Origin: JAJXWB01 sp037044955
Lineage (GTDB): Bacteria > Pseudomonadota > Alphaproteobacteria > Rhizobiales > Beijerinckiaceae
Direction of reading: 5' to 3'
Length of the DNA stretch: 64,000 bases
Assembly (NCBI GenBank): GCA_037044955.1
Contig: JBAOHX010000004.1
Span: forward strand, 434,001 to 498,000
In this document: piece after piece, positions 20,010 to 32,509 of the stretch
Position numbering within the stretch: position 1 is the first letter of the stretch
Layout of the letters: each line of letters begins with the position of its first letter
Program-made: the position numbers and the translations under genes
Notes under the pieces: model-generated
Told to the model about the DNA's origin: nothing
Databases searched by the model: none
What the model saw: the letters and a program-made list of their open reading frames with translations, nothing else

Positions 20010-20190
20010 GGATGAAGCGTCTTCCGGTGGACTGGGGTCGATTCCGCCCAAAGATATAGGCAAGGCGTCGGCGCTTGGCATTTTTTTGCTGCGCGCGCCG
20101 TTTCGCATTGCTATAGAGCCCCACCCGAAGCGGCGGGGCGGCCGGCTGTTTGGGCGCCTTTGTGCGTCCGAAGGTCAGGGGTCGCGGAAC

Positions 20191-20275
20191 GCGGGCGTGG
20201 CGGAACTGGTAGACGCAGTGGATTTAGGTTCCACCGCTGAAAGGCATGGGGGTTCGAGTCCCTCCGCCCGCACCA
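20191..20275 (+). tRNA. tRNA-Leu (anticodon TAG)
   Basis: 85 bases including an encoded CCA. The acceptor stem GCGGGCG (20191-20197) pairs with CGCCCGC (20265-20271). The anticodon loop TTTAGGT sits between GTGGA and TCCAC, reading CUN leucine codons. There is a long variable arm, as expected for class II leucine tRNAs, and a GGTTCGAGTCC T-arm. Trigger factor follows 57 bases downstream. Confidence 0.97.
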
Positions 20276-20332
20276 GTCCCGGAAACGCCGGCTTTTCGGT
20301 CCCGCCCGAGAGATTTTAGAAGGTTGCAGGCG

Positions 20333-21695
20333 ATGCAGGTGACGGAGACGAGCGCTCAGGGTTTGAAGCGCGAATACAAGGTGGTGATGCCCGCGGCCGA
20401 TCTCGCCGCCAAGCTCGAGAGCCAGCTCGAGGACATGAAGGGCAAGGTCAAGATCAACGGCTTCCGCCCGGGCAAGGTGCCGACGGCGCATATCCGCCGC
20501 CTCTACGGCAAGTCGATCATGGGCGATGTCGTGCAGGAGGCCGTCAACGAGGCCAACCGCAAGATCGTCGAGGACAACCAGCTCCGCCTCGCCGGCGAGC
20601 CGCGCCTCGACATCGTCGGCGGCCAGGACGAGATGGAGAAGGTGCTCGAAGCCAAGGGCGACTTCACCTTCACCGTCGCGATCGAGACGCTGCCGGCCAT
20701 CGAGGTCGGCTCGTTCGACGACGTGGCGGTCGAGCGCATCGTCGTCGATGTCGCGGATGGCGACGTGGACGAGGCCATCCAGCGCATGGCCGACCAGCAG
20801 CGTCCGTTCAGCGACAAGGAGGGCGAGGCGCCCGTCGTCGCGAAGGGCGACAAGGCCACGCTCGACTTCCTCGGCAAGATCGGCGGCGAACCCTTCGAGG
20901 GCGGCGCGGGCGAGGGCATCGACCTCATCGTCGGCTCCGGCAGCTTCATTCCCGGCTTCGAGGAGCAGATCGAGGGCATGAAGAAGGGCGAAAGCCGCAC
21001 GATTTCCGTGAATTTCCCCGAGAACTACGCCGCCGCCCGCCTCGCCGGCCAGGCCGCGGAATTCGACGTCACGGTCAAGAACGTGGCCGCGCCGGGCGAA
21101 CTGGCGATCGACGACGAATTCGCCAAGAAATTCGGCTTCGAGACGCTCGACGCCTTCCGCGCGGCGGTTCGCTCGAACATCGAGGCCGATCTCGGCCGCG
21201 GCGCGCGCGTGCACACCAAGCGCGCGCTGCTGGACGCCCTCGACGGCCGCTACAGCTTCGAGCTGCCGCAGGGCCTCGTGGAGAGCGAGTTCGACGGCAT
21301 CTGGCGGTCGGTCGTCAACGAGCAGGCGGCCCGCGGCAAGACCTTCGAGGACGAGGACACGACCGAGGAGAAGGCGCGCGAGGAATATCGCCGCATCGCC
21401 GAGCGCCGCGTGCGCCTCGGCCTGCTGCTCGCCGAAGTCGGCGAGAAGGCCGCCGTGAAGGTCGAGGACGACGAGGTCACCAAGGCGCTGATCGAGCGCA
21501 TCCGCGCCTTCCCGGGCCAGGAGCAGCAGCTCTGGGACTATTACCGCAAGAACCCGCAGGCGCTCGGCGAAATCCGCGCGCCGCTGTTCGAGGAGAAGGT
21601 GATCGACCACATCCTCGGCCTCGCCAAGGTCACCGACAAGCGCGGTGACCCGCGACGAACTGATGAAGATGGAGGCGCCGGACGAGGCCGCCTGA
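20333..21695 (+). CDS. tig: Trigger factor (one probable indel near the 3' end)
   Basis: Ribosome-bound chaperone and peptidyl-prolyl isomerase. The N-terminal ribosome-binding domain has the signature FRPGKVP (about residue 45); the FKBP-like domain spans roughly 150-240 (GSFIPGFEEQIEGMKKGE); the C-terminal chaperone arms follow. The start at 20333 (MQVTETSAQGLKREYKVV) has AGAAGG nine bases upstream. An extra C at about 21641 shifts the last codons. Without it the protein ends VTDKAVTRDELMKMEAPDEA plus one Ala at a TGA at 21693-21695, giving 453 residues. As written, the frame runs on past the terminator. Downstream clpP and clpX complete the usual order. Confidence 0.96.
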
Positions 21696-21720
21696 GGCCC
21701 GTCCGTCGATCCGACCGCGA

Positions 21721-21744
21721 ACGCCCCGCTCCGCGGGGCGTTTT
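21721..21744 (+). terminator. Intrinsic terminator of tig
   Basis: ACGCCCCGC (21721-21729) pairs with GCGGGGCGT (21733-21741) around a three-base loop, followed by TTT and C. It lies 25 bases after the repaired tig stop, which itself supports the frameshift correction. Confidence 0.85.
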
Positions 21745-21911
21745 CGTTAGGTCGCCCCGCCATTCACCGGCGGGAATTGTAGCCGACGGAAGCATGTGCG
21801 GCGGCGTCCGCGGCGATGCCCTTTTTCTTGACGCCGCCCACGCCTATGTATGGTCGGAAACCGGCGGGACGCATGATATCCTGCCCCGAATCAGGGAATT
21901 CAGAGGCTGTG

Positions 21912-22556
21912 ATGCGCGACCCGATCGAGGTTTATAATCAGTATCTTATTCCGCAGGTGATCGAGAATACGAGCCGTGGCGAGCGCGGCTTCGACATCTA
22001 TTCCCGCCTGCTGCGCGAGCGCATCATCTTCCTCACCGGCCCGGTCGAGGACCATATGGCGTCCGTCATCATCGCCCAGTTGCTCTTCCTGGAGTCCGAG
22101 AACCCCAAGAAGGAAGTGTCGATGTACATCAATTCGCCGGGCGGCGTGGTCACGGCCGGCATGGCGATCTACGACACGATGCAGTTCATCCGGCCGAAGA
22201 TTTCCACGCTCTGCGTCGGCCAGGCGGCCTCCATGGGCTCGCTGCTGCTGGCGGCCGGCGACCCGGGAATGCGCTTTGCGCTGCCGAATTCGCGCATCAT
22301 GGTCCATCAGCCGTCCGGCGGCTTCCAGGGCCAGGCGTCCGACATTCTTCGCCATGCCGAAGATATCATGAAGATCAAGAAGCGCCTCAACGAAGTCTAC
22401 GTGAAGCATACCGGTCGTGATTACGACACAATCGAGCGTACGCTCGACCGCGACCACTTCATGTCGTCCGAAGAGGCGCGCGAGTTCGGCATCGTCGACC
22501 AGGTCTATTCGAAGCGTCCGGAAGACGCTCCGGCGACTCCGGCGGCCGCGGGCTGA
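21912..22556 (+). CDS. clpP: ATP-dependent Clp protease proteolytic subunit
   Basis: Serine protease that forms the 14-mer degradation chamber and works with ClpX or ClpA. The start MRDPIEVYNQYLIPQ is the family's usual start in alphaproteobacteria; the open frame extends 32 codons upstream with unrelated sequence. The catalytic Ser is in GQAASMGS, the His in MVHQPSGG, and the Asp follows near the HTGRDYDTIER helix. It has 214 residues. It lies between tig and clpX, each apparently with its own promoter given the 215- and 259-base gaps. Confidence 0.97.
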   Translation: MRDPIEVYNQYLIPQVIENTSRGERGFDIYSRLLRERIIFLTGPVEDHMASVIIAQLLFLESENPKKEVSMYINSPGGVVTAGMAIYDTMQFIRPKISTLCVGQAASMGSLLLAAGDPGMRFALPNSRIMVHQPSGGFQGQASDILRHAEDIMKIKKRLNEVYVKHTGRDYDTIERTLDRDHFMSSEEAREFGIVDQVYSKRPEDAPATPAAAG

Positions 22557-22815
22557 CGGCGCCCCGGGCGATTGTTGCCGATTTGCGACGGCGGGGGCCG
22601 CAGGGCCCTCGCATGCGGAGCCTGCGCTTGATCGCCGGGCGCGGCCATGTTTGCATTGGCGACTGTCCGCGCGAGACGAAGCAGGGAGGCGACGGCCCGG
22701 CCATGCCCGGCGGCCCCGAAGGAAAGTCTGCGGCTCTACCTTTTGTTAGGCCGTGGACGCTATCGATGATGATTGCGACCGATTTGCCCGCGCGCGTCGG
22801 CCGAAGGAGATGAAT

Positions 22816-24081
<1,266 letters not shown>

Positions 24082-24104
24082 TCGCGGGCGCCGGACAAGG
24101 ATCG

Positions 24105-24131
24105 AAAGGCCGCCGCCGAGGCGGCCTTTTT
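24105..24131. terminator. Bidirectional intrinsic terminator between clpX and a convergent gene
   Basis: AAAGGCCGCC (24105-24114) pairs with GGCGGCCTTT (24120-24129) around five bases, with T-runs on both strands. It lies 24 bases after the clpX stop and 7 bases beyond the stop of the convergent membrane-protein gene. Confidence 0.9.
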
Positions 24132-24138
24132 CTTTGCG

Positions 24139-25645
24139 CTATTTCGCCGGCGACGGCGGCCCGTAGACGAAGGTCCGGCCCGGCCAGCAATTGGCGATCG
24201 TGCGCTTCAGCGGCGCCGAACTCGGCGGCGTGAAAAGCCCGGCCGGCGCAGCCAGGCTCTGGGCGCCGGCGATGTAATAGTCGAGCGGCGAGCCGGCGTA
24301 GGGTCCGTCCTGCAAGGATTCCATGACGTTGCAGGCGCTCGGCGGAAAGGCTTTCTCGGTCACGTTGCGCCAGATTTCGACGGCCGGCGTCACGGCGCCG
24401 ACGAGGACGATGGCGAGCGCGATGATGCGCTGGCGCACGGGCTGCTGGCCGAGCGCGGAAAGCGCCGGAACCGAGCGCGCGCACAGCAGCGTCAGCGCGG
24501 GGATCGAGACGCGCATGACGAAGTCGTTGGCGTAGCCCAGCCGGTAGAGCGGAATGAGCACGAGGCTCGCCGCGATCAGGCCGAGTTCGACGCTGGCGCG
24601 CCGGTCGGCCTTGTCGCGCCCTTCCCAGGCCAGGGCGAGGAACGGCGCGACTTCCAGGCCGAGCAGGCCGACATAGCCGCGCAGGACCTGGCTGTCGGTG
24701 AGATCGATGAGGCCCTTCTCGATGGCGCCGGTGTCGCGCGTGAGGAAATAGGCGAGCGGCAGGGAGGCCGCGCCCGCGATCGCCGCCAATGCGAAATCGC
24801 CCGCCTTCAGCTTGCCGTCCATCGCGTCGCAGGCGAAGGCGAAGGCGAGGAAGGGCAGGGCGCCCAGCGCCGCCAGCGGCGACCAGAAGCAGGCGGCCGC
24901 CCACAGCGGCGCGATCTGCAGCGCCCGCATCCTGCCGGTCGCGCCATGCCAGATAGGCTGCGACCAGCGCCCAGCCGCCCAACGCGTGATGCGGCGTCCA
25001 GAAGACCTCGGTGACGTTGGAGGCGTACTGGAACTGGCCGGACCAGGGCTCGAGATGCGGCAGGTCGAGGCCTTCGAGCCCCGCGAGACGCCGCTGCGCC
25101 CAGCCGATGCAGTCGGCGCCGCTGAAAGCGACGAACAGCGCCAGCGCGACGATGCGCGCGCGCCCGGCCTCCTGCACGCGCGCCAGCACGTAGACGCACA
25201 GACCGAGCAGGATCGTGTTCTGGACGAACAGGGCCGCCTGCGCCGCGCCGATCCCGCCGAGTTTTCCGATGGCGGCAGGCAGGAGATACATGCCCAGCGG
25301 CGCCCGCAAGAGGCCCGGACCCGACGGCGTCGCGTAGGAAACCGGCCAGTTGTCGCGCGCCAGATCGAACAGCATGGCGTCGCGCACCATCCAGTCGTCG
25401 GTCTGCCAGAAGAAGTGGCCGACGCCGCTTATCAGGGTGAGCACAAAGGCGATCGCCAGGGCGCCGAGCAGGATCGGCCGGTCCGGCCTGCCGCGCCAGT
25501 CCGTGGCGCGGGCGAGCGCGGCCATCGGGACAAGCGTGAGCGCGGCCATGATTGCGCCCGGCAGCGGCTGGAGGAGGCCGAAGGCGAAGATCAGCGTCGG
25601 CGCGACCACGAGAAAAACGACGATGGTCACGCTGGCAGGGATCAT
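24139..25645 (-). CDS. Multipass membrane protein of unknown function (one probable indel)
   Basis: Repaired length is 501 residues with roughly ten hydrophobic helices, beginning MIPASVTIVVFLVVAPTLIF. A loop after the second or third helix has HFFWQTDDWMVRDAMLFDL, and the C-terminal periplasmic-looking tail ends in NCWPGRTFVYGPPSPAK. An acidic first loop plus many helices is reminiscent of GT-C type glycosyltransferases, but I do not recognise a firm family. The frame break lies near 24925; dropping one base gives WRDR-RMRALQIAPLW. It is inserted, convergent to clpX, between clpX and lon, two genes that are normally close neighbours. Confidence 0.55.
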
Positions 25646-25940
25646 GGGAAGGATTTGTCAGGAATTTTGGGGAAGACTCTGGGGCGCCGCGTAATCTGGC
25701 GCCTGCCGGCTAAGATAGCGTTACATGCCGGCCGGCGGCCGGCGCGCAGGTAAGTCCCCGTACAGCGTCGACATGTTGAAAATGCCGCGGACGGCGCCCA
25801 TTTTCTCGCAATGCGGGAAGCGCTTTCGGGCTTTGCCGCGGGAACGTTAAGATAAACCGGCGCGATTCGTGCTTGGGGAGTTCTAGCGTTCGGCCTTCGC
25901 GTCGCGCCGTCACGGGCGGGCGAGGGACAGAAAGGACAGG

Positions 25941-28373
<2,433 letters not shown>

Positions 28374-28425
28374 CGCGCTTGCAGCGCGCCGCCGGTGTGG
28401 CGGCGCGCTCGATGCGATGCAGAAC

Positions 28426-28462
28426 AAAAGGCGGCAACCTCAAGGGGTTGCTGCCTTTTTTT
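28426..28462 (+). terminator. Intrinsic terminator of lon
   Basis: A 13-bp stem formed by AAAGGCGGCAACC and GGTTGCTGCCTTT (one G-T pair) with a short loop, ending in a run of seven T. It lies 52 bases after the lon stop. Confidence 0.9.
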
Positions 28463-28663
28463 GTTTGCAGCGCGTCAAGTCGCCCGCGATTCGGGGGATT
28501 TTGCGCGGTCGTTGCGCGGTACGCCTTGCATTTCAGGCGATTCGGGAACAACAGTTTGAAGCCCCGGGTAACGCGATTCGGTCCGCCAGACGCGCGTTAG
28601 CAGCGAGGGGCGCAGGAAGGGTCATGCGCGCGGACTTGGTTCCGCGCCCACAAGGAGCAAGCC

Positions 28664-28945
28664 ATGAACAAGCAGGAACTCGTCGAGCACGTCGCCAGCG
28701 AACTCGATCTGTCGAAGGCCAAGGCCGCTGACGCCATCGACGCGGTCCTCGACGGGATCACCAAGGCCGTCAAGAAGGGCGACGAAGTTCGCCTCGTCGG
28801 CTTCGGCACGTTCTCGGTGAAGAAGCGCGCCGCCGGCAAGGGCCGCAACCCGGCCACCGGCGCGGAGATCAAGATCCCGGCTTCCAAGAGCGTCCGCTTC
28901 AAGGCCGGCGCTGCGCTGAAGGCTGCGGTCAACAAGGGCAAGTAA
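28664..28945 (+). CDS. hupB: DNA-binding protein HU
   Basis: 93-residue nucleoid protein that bends DNA as a dimer. It begins MNKQELVEHVASELDLSKAK and carries the arm/core signature GFGTFSVKKRAAGKGRNPAT, then KIPASKSVRFKAG. AAGGAG lies eight bases before the ATG. It follows lon, as in most alphaproteobacteria, and has its own terminator. Integration host factor subunits share the fold, but the sequence matches HU. Confidence 0.97.
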   Translation: MNKQELVEHVASELDLSKAKAADAIDAVLDGITKAVKKGDEVRLVGFGTFSVKKRAAGKGRNPATGAEIKIPASKSVRFKAGAALKAAVNKGK

Positions 28946-28969
28946 TTTCTTCCACTGCAGGAAGACCAG

Positions 28970-28998
28970 AGAGGGCGCGTTTCGCGCCCTCTTTTTTT
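28970..28998 (+). terminator. Intrinsic terminator of hupB
   Basis: GAGGGCGCG (28971-28979) pairs with CGCGCCCTC (28983-28991) around TTT, followed by seven T residues. It lies 25 bases after the hupB stop. Confidence 0.93.
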
Positions 28999-29083
28999 GG
29001 ATGTCCGCACGGCCCGCGAAGGTCCGGTTCCTCACCGCATCCTCAAGGGCGCTATCGACCGGTTGCAGAGGGTATCCTCTCCG

Positions 29084-29118
29084 CGTCATGGCCGGGCTTG
29101 TCCCGGCCATCCACGCCG
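29084..29118 (+). repeat. Left 35-bp inverted repeat flanking the GIY-YIG gene
   Basis: Begins CGTCATGGCCGGG and ends CCATCCACGCCG, and is an exact reverse complement of 29436-29470. It contains its own small palindrome, ATGGCCGGG and CCCGGCCAT around five bases. It ends 14 bases before the GIY-YIG start codon. Confidence 0.92.
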
Positions 29119-29132
29119 GGCAGCATCAGATC

Positions 29133-29419
29133 ATGCGGGGCGGCTGGGTCTACATCATGACGAACCACGCCAACGGCGTGCTCTACGTCGGCGTCACGTC
29201 CGACCTTCCCGTCGCGCCTATGAACATCGCGAAGGCCTGATCAAGGGCTTCACGAAGCGCTATGGACTGAAGCGACTCGTCTACTTCGAACGCTACGACG
29301 ACATTCGAGACGCGATCCAGCGCGAGTCGAACCTGAAACACTGGCGGCGCGCGTGGAAAGTGAGACTCATCCTCGACTCGAATCCGGAGCGGCGTGATCT
29401 CTACCAGGACTTGGCTTGA
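29133..29419 (+). CDS. Small GIY-YIG nuclease-domain protein (one probable indel)
   Basis: 95-residue single-domain protein of the UvrC-N/YhbQ-like GIY-YIG superfamily. The repaired sequence shows WVYIMTN (GIY strand), LYVGVTSDL (YIG strand), RRAYEHREG (catalytic Arg and His region) and, later, RESNLKHWRRAWK with the Glu expected to bind metal. The frame breaks at CCC 29208-29210; here one base must be added, giving LPRRAYEHREG. It has no extra DNA-binding domain and no clear ribosome-binding site. A perfect 35-bp inverted repeat encloses it, suggesting a small mobile or repeat-associated unit. The function of such short stand-alone proteins is not established. Confidence 0.8.
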
Positions 29420-29435
29420 CGTTCGCTGCTCGGCT

Positions 29436-29470
29436 CGGCGTGGATGGCCGGGACAAGCCCGGCCATGACG
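29436..29470 (-). repeat. Right 35-bp inverted repeat flanking the GIY-YIG gene
   Basis: Exact reverse complement of 29084-29118. It starts 16 bases after the GIY-YIG stop codon. The enclosed unit, repeats included, is 387 bp. Confidence 0.92.
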
Positions 29471-29563
29471 CATTCAGGGACGCGTCCGCTTTCCGCCCTT
29501 CAGCCCCCTTCCGACCGTCCGGTCTTCGGCCGCCGACCAATGGCGGTGCGCGCGCCGTGCGGG

Positions 29564-30226
29564 TCAGCGAACCGGCGCGGGCAGGGCGTCGGCCCAGTGC
29601 ACGAGCGCGGCCTTGCCGCCGTCGCTGAGGCCGTAGATCCCGCGCTCGATGCGCTCGAACCAGCCGTAGACGTTGCTTTGCAGGATTTTCGCCGCGTCCG
29701 GCGTCACGATCCTGAGGTCGCGCGGTCGCGCCGGCGCTTCGGACAGGGCCATGGCGCAGGCGAGCGCCTGCTGGCGATAGGCGGTCATGATCGGCCGCCG
29801 CGTCGAGCCGCCCGATGTCGGATCCCCTTGCCGGCGGCGATGCTCGGCGACGAGGCGCGAGCGCCGCTTGCGATCGGGGCGCGGCTTCCACGGCTCGGGC
29901 GAGACGAGAATTTCAACCCGCCCGGTGGGCAGCACGCTCAACAGGCCGACGCCGATCAGCCGGCACAATTTCCGCACGCGCCGGTCCCGGTCGCGCCCCT
30001 TGGTGGAGGCCGCCACCGCGAGCCAGACCTCGTCGCAGGCCGCGGCCCGCTCCACGCCCTGCAGCACGAGTTCGAGATTGAAGCTGGTCTTCAGCTCCGC
30101 GACGACGACGCGCACCTCCTCGCCTTCGCGGATCGCCACCACGTCGCAGCCGCAGACCTCGCCCTTGGCCGAGAAGCCGAGGTCCTCGAGGAAGCGTTTG
30201 ACGGGGGCGTAGAGGCTGGTTTCCAA
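29564..30226 (-). CDS. DUF2161 family protein (PD-(D/E)XK-like fold predicted)
   Basis: Family known as COG5482/DUF2161, predicted to keep a restriction-endonuclease-like core; no experimental role is known to me. Near the N-terminus the protein has LYAPVKRFLEDLGFSAKGEV, CDVVAIREGEEV and VVAELKTSF, the last giving the E-x-K of such a core. The C-terminal part (about 150-220) is predicted helical. A TTG at 30226 is chosen because it gives the family start METSLYAPVKRF; the frame extends to another TTG at 30274. It lies between the GIY-YIG unit and tRNA-Val. Confidence 0.72.
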   Translation of the reverse strand: METSLYAPVKRFLEDLGFSAKGEVCGCDVVAIREGEEVRVVVAELKTSFNLELVLQGVERAAACDEVWLAVAASTKGRDRDRRVRKLCRLIGVGLLSVLPTGRVEILVSPEPWKPRPDRKRRSRLVAEHRRRQGDPTSGGSTRRPIMTAYRQQALACAMALSEAPARPRDLRIVTPDAAKILQSNVYGWFERIERGIYGLSDGGKAALVHWADALPAPVR

Positions 30227-30398
30227 GAGAGCGGCGTCCAGGCGTCCGAATCGATTGCGCCCATCCTGCCGCAAGCCCGCGCCGGCGTCTGCCTGACCGC
30301 TTGGCGCCTGCGGCCCTCTTGCGTAAACAGGGGGCCGGAGCGCGCGCGAAAAAGTGGACGCCGGTTTTTCGCGAAAAGCGCGCCCTGACTTTATGATT

Positions 30399-30452
30399 CT
30401 GGATCAGCTTTTCTGCACATGAGCGATTCTGCTCAAATGCAGGCTGATCCAG
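30399..30452. repeat. Nested stem-loop directly before tRNA-Val
   Basis: CTGGATCAGC (30399-30408) pairs with GCTGATCCAG (30443-30452). Inside are CTGCA/TGCAG and TGAGC/GCTCA, closing on a six-base loop. The right arm ends one base before the first base of tRNA-Val. The sequence just upstream (AAGTGGACGCCGGTTTTTCG) resembles a dispersed Hyphomicrobiales repeat. Confidence 0.75.
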
Positions 30453-30528
30453 GGGCGGTTAGCTCAGTTGGTAGAGCATCTCGTTTACACCGAGAGGGTC
30501 GGCGGTTCGAGCCCGTCACCGCCCACCA
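30453..30528 (+). tRNA. tRNA-Val (anticodon TAC)
   Basis: 76 bases with encoded CCA. Acceptor GGGCGGT (30453-30459) pairs with ACCGCCC (30518-30524). The anticodon loop TTTACAC lies between TCTCG and CGAGA; D-arm AGCTCAGTTGGTAGAGC and T-arm GGTTCGAGCCC are normal. Confidence 0.97.
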
Positions 30529-30662
30529 CCATCCCCGCGATTAACCGTGTTCGTTGCCGACGATTCGTCGGAATGGGCGTCGCCGCCGAGAAACGCCTTG
30601 TGCCGCCCCGGCCGGCAGCTACAATTTTGCGAGGCAGGCGTTTGCGGGACGAGAGGCGACAT

Positions 30663-31331
30663 ATGGCGTTGAAGGCGTTCATGACCGGCGCGGCGACGGC
30701 GTTCTCGATGCTCGTGCTGGGCGGAGCGGCCCAGGCCGACATGCGCTTCAGCCTCACCACCATCGGCGGCGCCTGCGGCGCGCGCTGTCCGCAGGCCATC
30801 GTCGCGGACGGGGAAATCACCGAGTCGACGCCCGACGAATTCATCGCCTTCGTGCGCGCCAATTCGCGCGCGCGCGACGTGCGCAGCGTCGTTCTCCTCA
30901 ATTCGCCGGGCGGCAAGGTCGTCGCCTCGATGGAGCTCGGCCGCGTCTTCCGCAAGGTCGGCGCGGCGACCGTGGTCGCGCGCGCCGTATCGGATGGGGA
31001 GGGGCGCAGCCACCTGACGGCCGGCCGCTGCTTTTCGGCCTGCGTCTATGCGCTGATGGGCGGCCGCAAGCGCGTCGTTCCCGCGCAGAGCCTCGTCGGC
31101 GTGCATCGCATGTTCGCGCTGGAGGCGGGCGCGGACCCGGCCGGCGGCGGCGGCGGCGCGCGTCGCCGGTTCGACAATGGCGACATGCGCAGCGTTCTGT
31201 CGCGCTATTCCGAGGCCATGGGCGTCAGTCGCGACCTCATCAATACGGCCGAGCGCACGCCGACGGAAAGCATCCACGTGCTTTCCCCGAACGAAGTCTC
31301 GCGCTGGCGCCTCGGATCGACGCGATTCTGA
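30663..31331 (+). CDS. Exported ClpP/crotonase-fold protein (COG3904-like)
   Basis: 222 residues with an N-terminal signal peptide (MALKAFMTGAATAFSMLVLGGAAQA). The mature part has VLLNSPGGKVVASMELGRV and GRCFSACVYALMGG, which match the oxyanion-hole and nucleophile-Ser regions of periplasmic ClpP-like proteins grouped as COG3904. A peptidase role is predicted by fold only. The pair of cysteines around the Ser (CFSAC) could form a disulfide in the periplasm. It stands alone between two tRNA genes. Confidence 0.75.
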   Translation: MALKAFMTGAATAFSMLVLGGAAQADMRFSLTTIGGACGARCPQAIVADGEITESTPDEFIAFVRANSRARDVRSVVLLNSPGGKVVASMELGRVFRKVGAATVVARAVSDGEGRSHLTAGRCFSACVYALMGGRKRVVPAQSLVGVHRMFALEAGADPAGGGGGARRRFDNGDMRSVLSRYSEAMGVSRDLINTAERTPTESIHVLSPNEVSRWRLGSTRF

Positions 31332-31412
31332 TCGTCGCTTTTCAACGTCTTGGCTTGACTTGAAGCCTGCGGCGGCCTATTCCGCGTTCCGTTCCGCGAG
31401 CGAACGTTTCGC

Positions 31413-31489
<77 letters not shown>

Positions 31490-31538
31490 TTCCCATGAAA
31501 ATCCGGGTTTTGGTCGACAAGCGCGGGGCTTGCGCGAC

Positions 31539-32294
31539 CTAGTAGGTCGCCCGGCCGCCCGACAGGTCGAACACCGCGCCCGTCGTGAACGAATTTTCCG
31601 CCGAAGCCAGAAACGCCACCATGGCGGCGATCTCCTCGACCAGCACGAATCGCGCGCGTGGAATTTTCGACAGCATGTAGTCGATGTGCTGCTGGCTCAT
31701 CTGGTCGAAGATGGCGGTGCGCGCTGCGGCCGGCGTGATGCAATTGACCGCTATGTCCTGGCCCGCCAGCTCCTTGCCGAGCGACTTGGTGAGCGCGATC
31801 ACGCCGGCCTTGGCGGCGGAATAGGCGGCGGCGTTGGGATTGCCTTCCTTGCCGGCGATCGAGGCGACATTGACGATCCGCCCGTAGCCCTGCGCCACCA
31901 TGGTCGGGACCACCGCCTTGCAGCCGAAGAAGACGCCGTTGAGATCGAGGTCGATGACGCGCCGCCAGTCCTCGACCGGATAGTCGGCGACGGTCGCATT
32001 CGGACCTGAAATGCCGGCGTTGTTGACGAGAATATCGATTCGGCCAGCGGCCTTCGCCGTCGCTTCGGCCGCCGCCGTCACGCTGCCGAAGTCCGTCATG
32101 TCGCAGGCGATGGCCAGGACCTGGCCCCTGGCGCCGATTTCGGACGCGGTCTTCTCCGCCAGGGCCGTATCGCGGTCCCAGATCGCCACCTTCGCGCCGG
32201 ATTGCGCGAGACGGCTCGTAACGGCGCGTCCGATGCCCTGCGCGCCGCCGGTGACGACCGCCACGCGGCCCGCGAGATCGTATTGATTGGCCAT
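31539..32294 (-). CDS. Short-chain dehydrogenase/reductase
   Basis: 251-residue NAD(P)-dependent oxidoreductase of the classical SDR family. It has the cofactor motif TGGAQGIG near residue 16, NNAG near 91, an active-site Ser in NVASIAGKEG and the catalytic YSAAK. The C-terminus ends FDLSGGRATY. An acidic residue after the second strand (AIWDRD) favours NAD over NADP. Homologues range from 3-oxoacyl-ACP reductases to sugar-alcohol dehydrogenases, so the substrate is not assigned. It is divergent from nuoA; the 215-base gap must carry both promoters. Confidence 0.9.
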   Translation of the reverse strand: MANQYDLAGRVAVVTGGAQGIGRAVTSRLAQSGAKVAIWDRDTALAEKTASEIGARGQVLAIACDMTDFGSVTAAAEATAKAAGRIDILVNNAGISGPNATVADYPVEDWRRVIDLDLNGVFFGCKAVVPTMVAQGYGRIVNVASIAGKEGNPNAAAYSAAKAGVIALTKSLGKELAGQDIAVNCITPAAARTAIFDQMSQQHIDYMLSKIPRARFVLVEEIAAMVAFLASAENSFTTGAVFDLSGGRATY

Positions 32295-32509
32295 TTGTTC
32301 CTCCCGCCGCGATCATGGGCGCCGCGGCGCGCCCCGTCCAGCCCGCGCCGCGCCTTGTCGTAGATCAATAAGACCTTATGTGAAGGACGTGATTTATCGG
32401 CCGTTTCGGCTTGCGCCACCATGTGCGCTGCGATACGGATCGCGCCAGCCGCGCCGCCCGGGGCGGGGCAATCCTCATCCGGGCGCGTCCAGCCAGCCCC
32501 GGAACGCCT

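Noticed and set aside
20191..20275. tRNA-Leu as an integration site for a genomic island
   Set aside because: The genes on both sides are core genes in normal order, and I found no integrase or direct repeat of the tRNA 3' end.
21640..21937. A C-terminal extension of trigger factor running into the clpP leader
   Set aside because: It arises only from the extra C near 21641. The repaired frame ends before a clean terminator and matches the family C-terminus.
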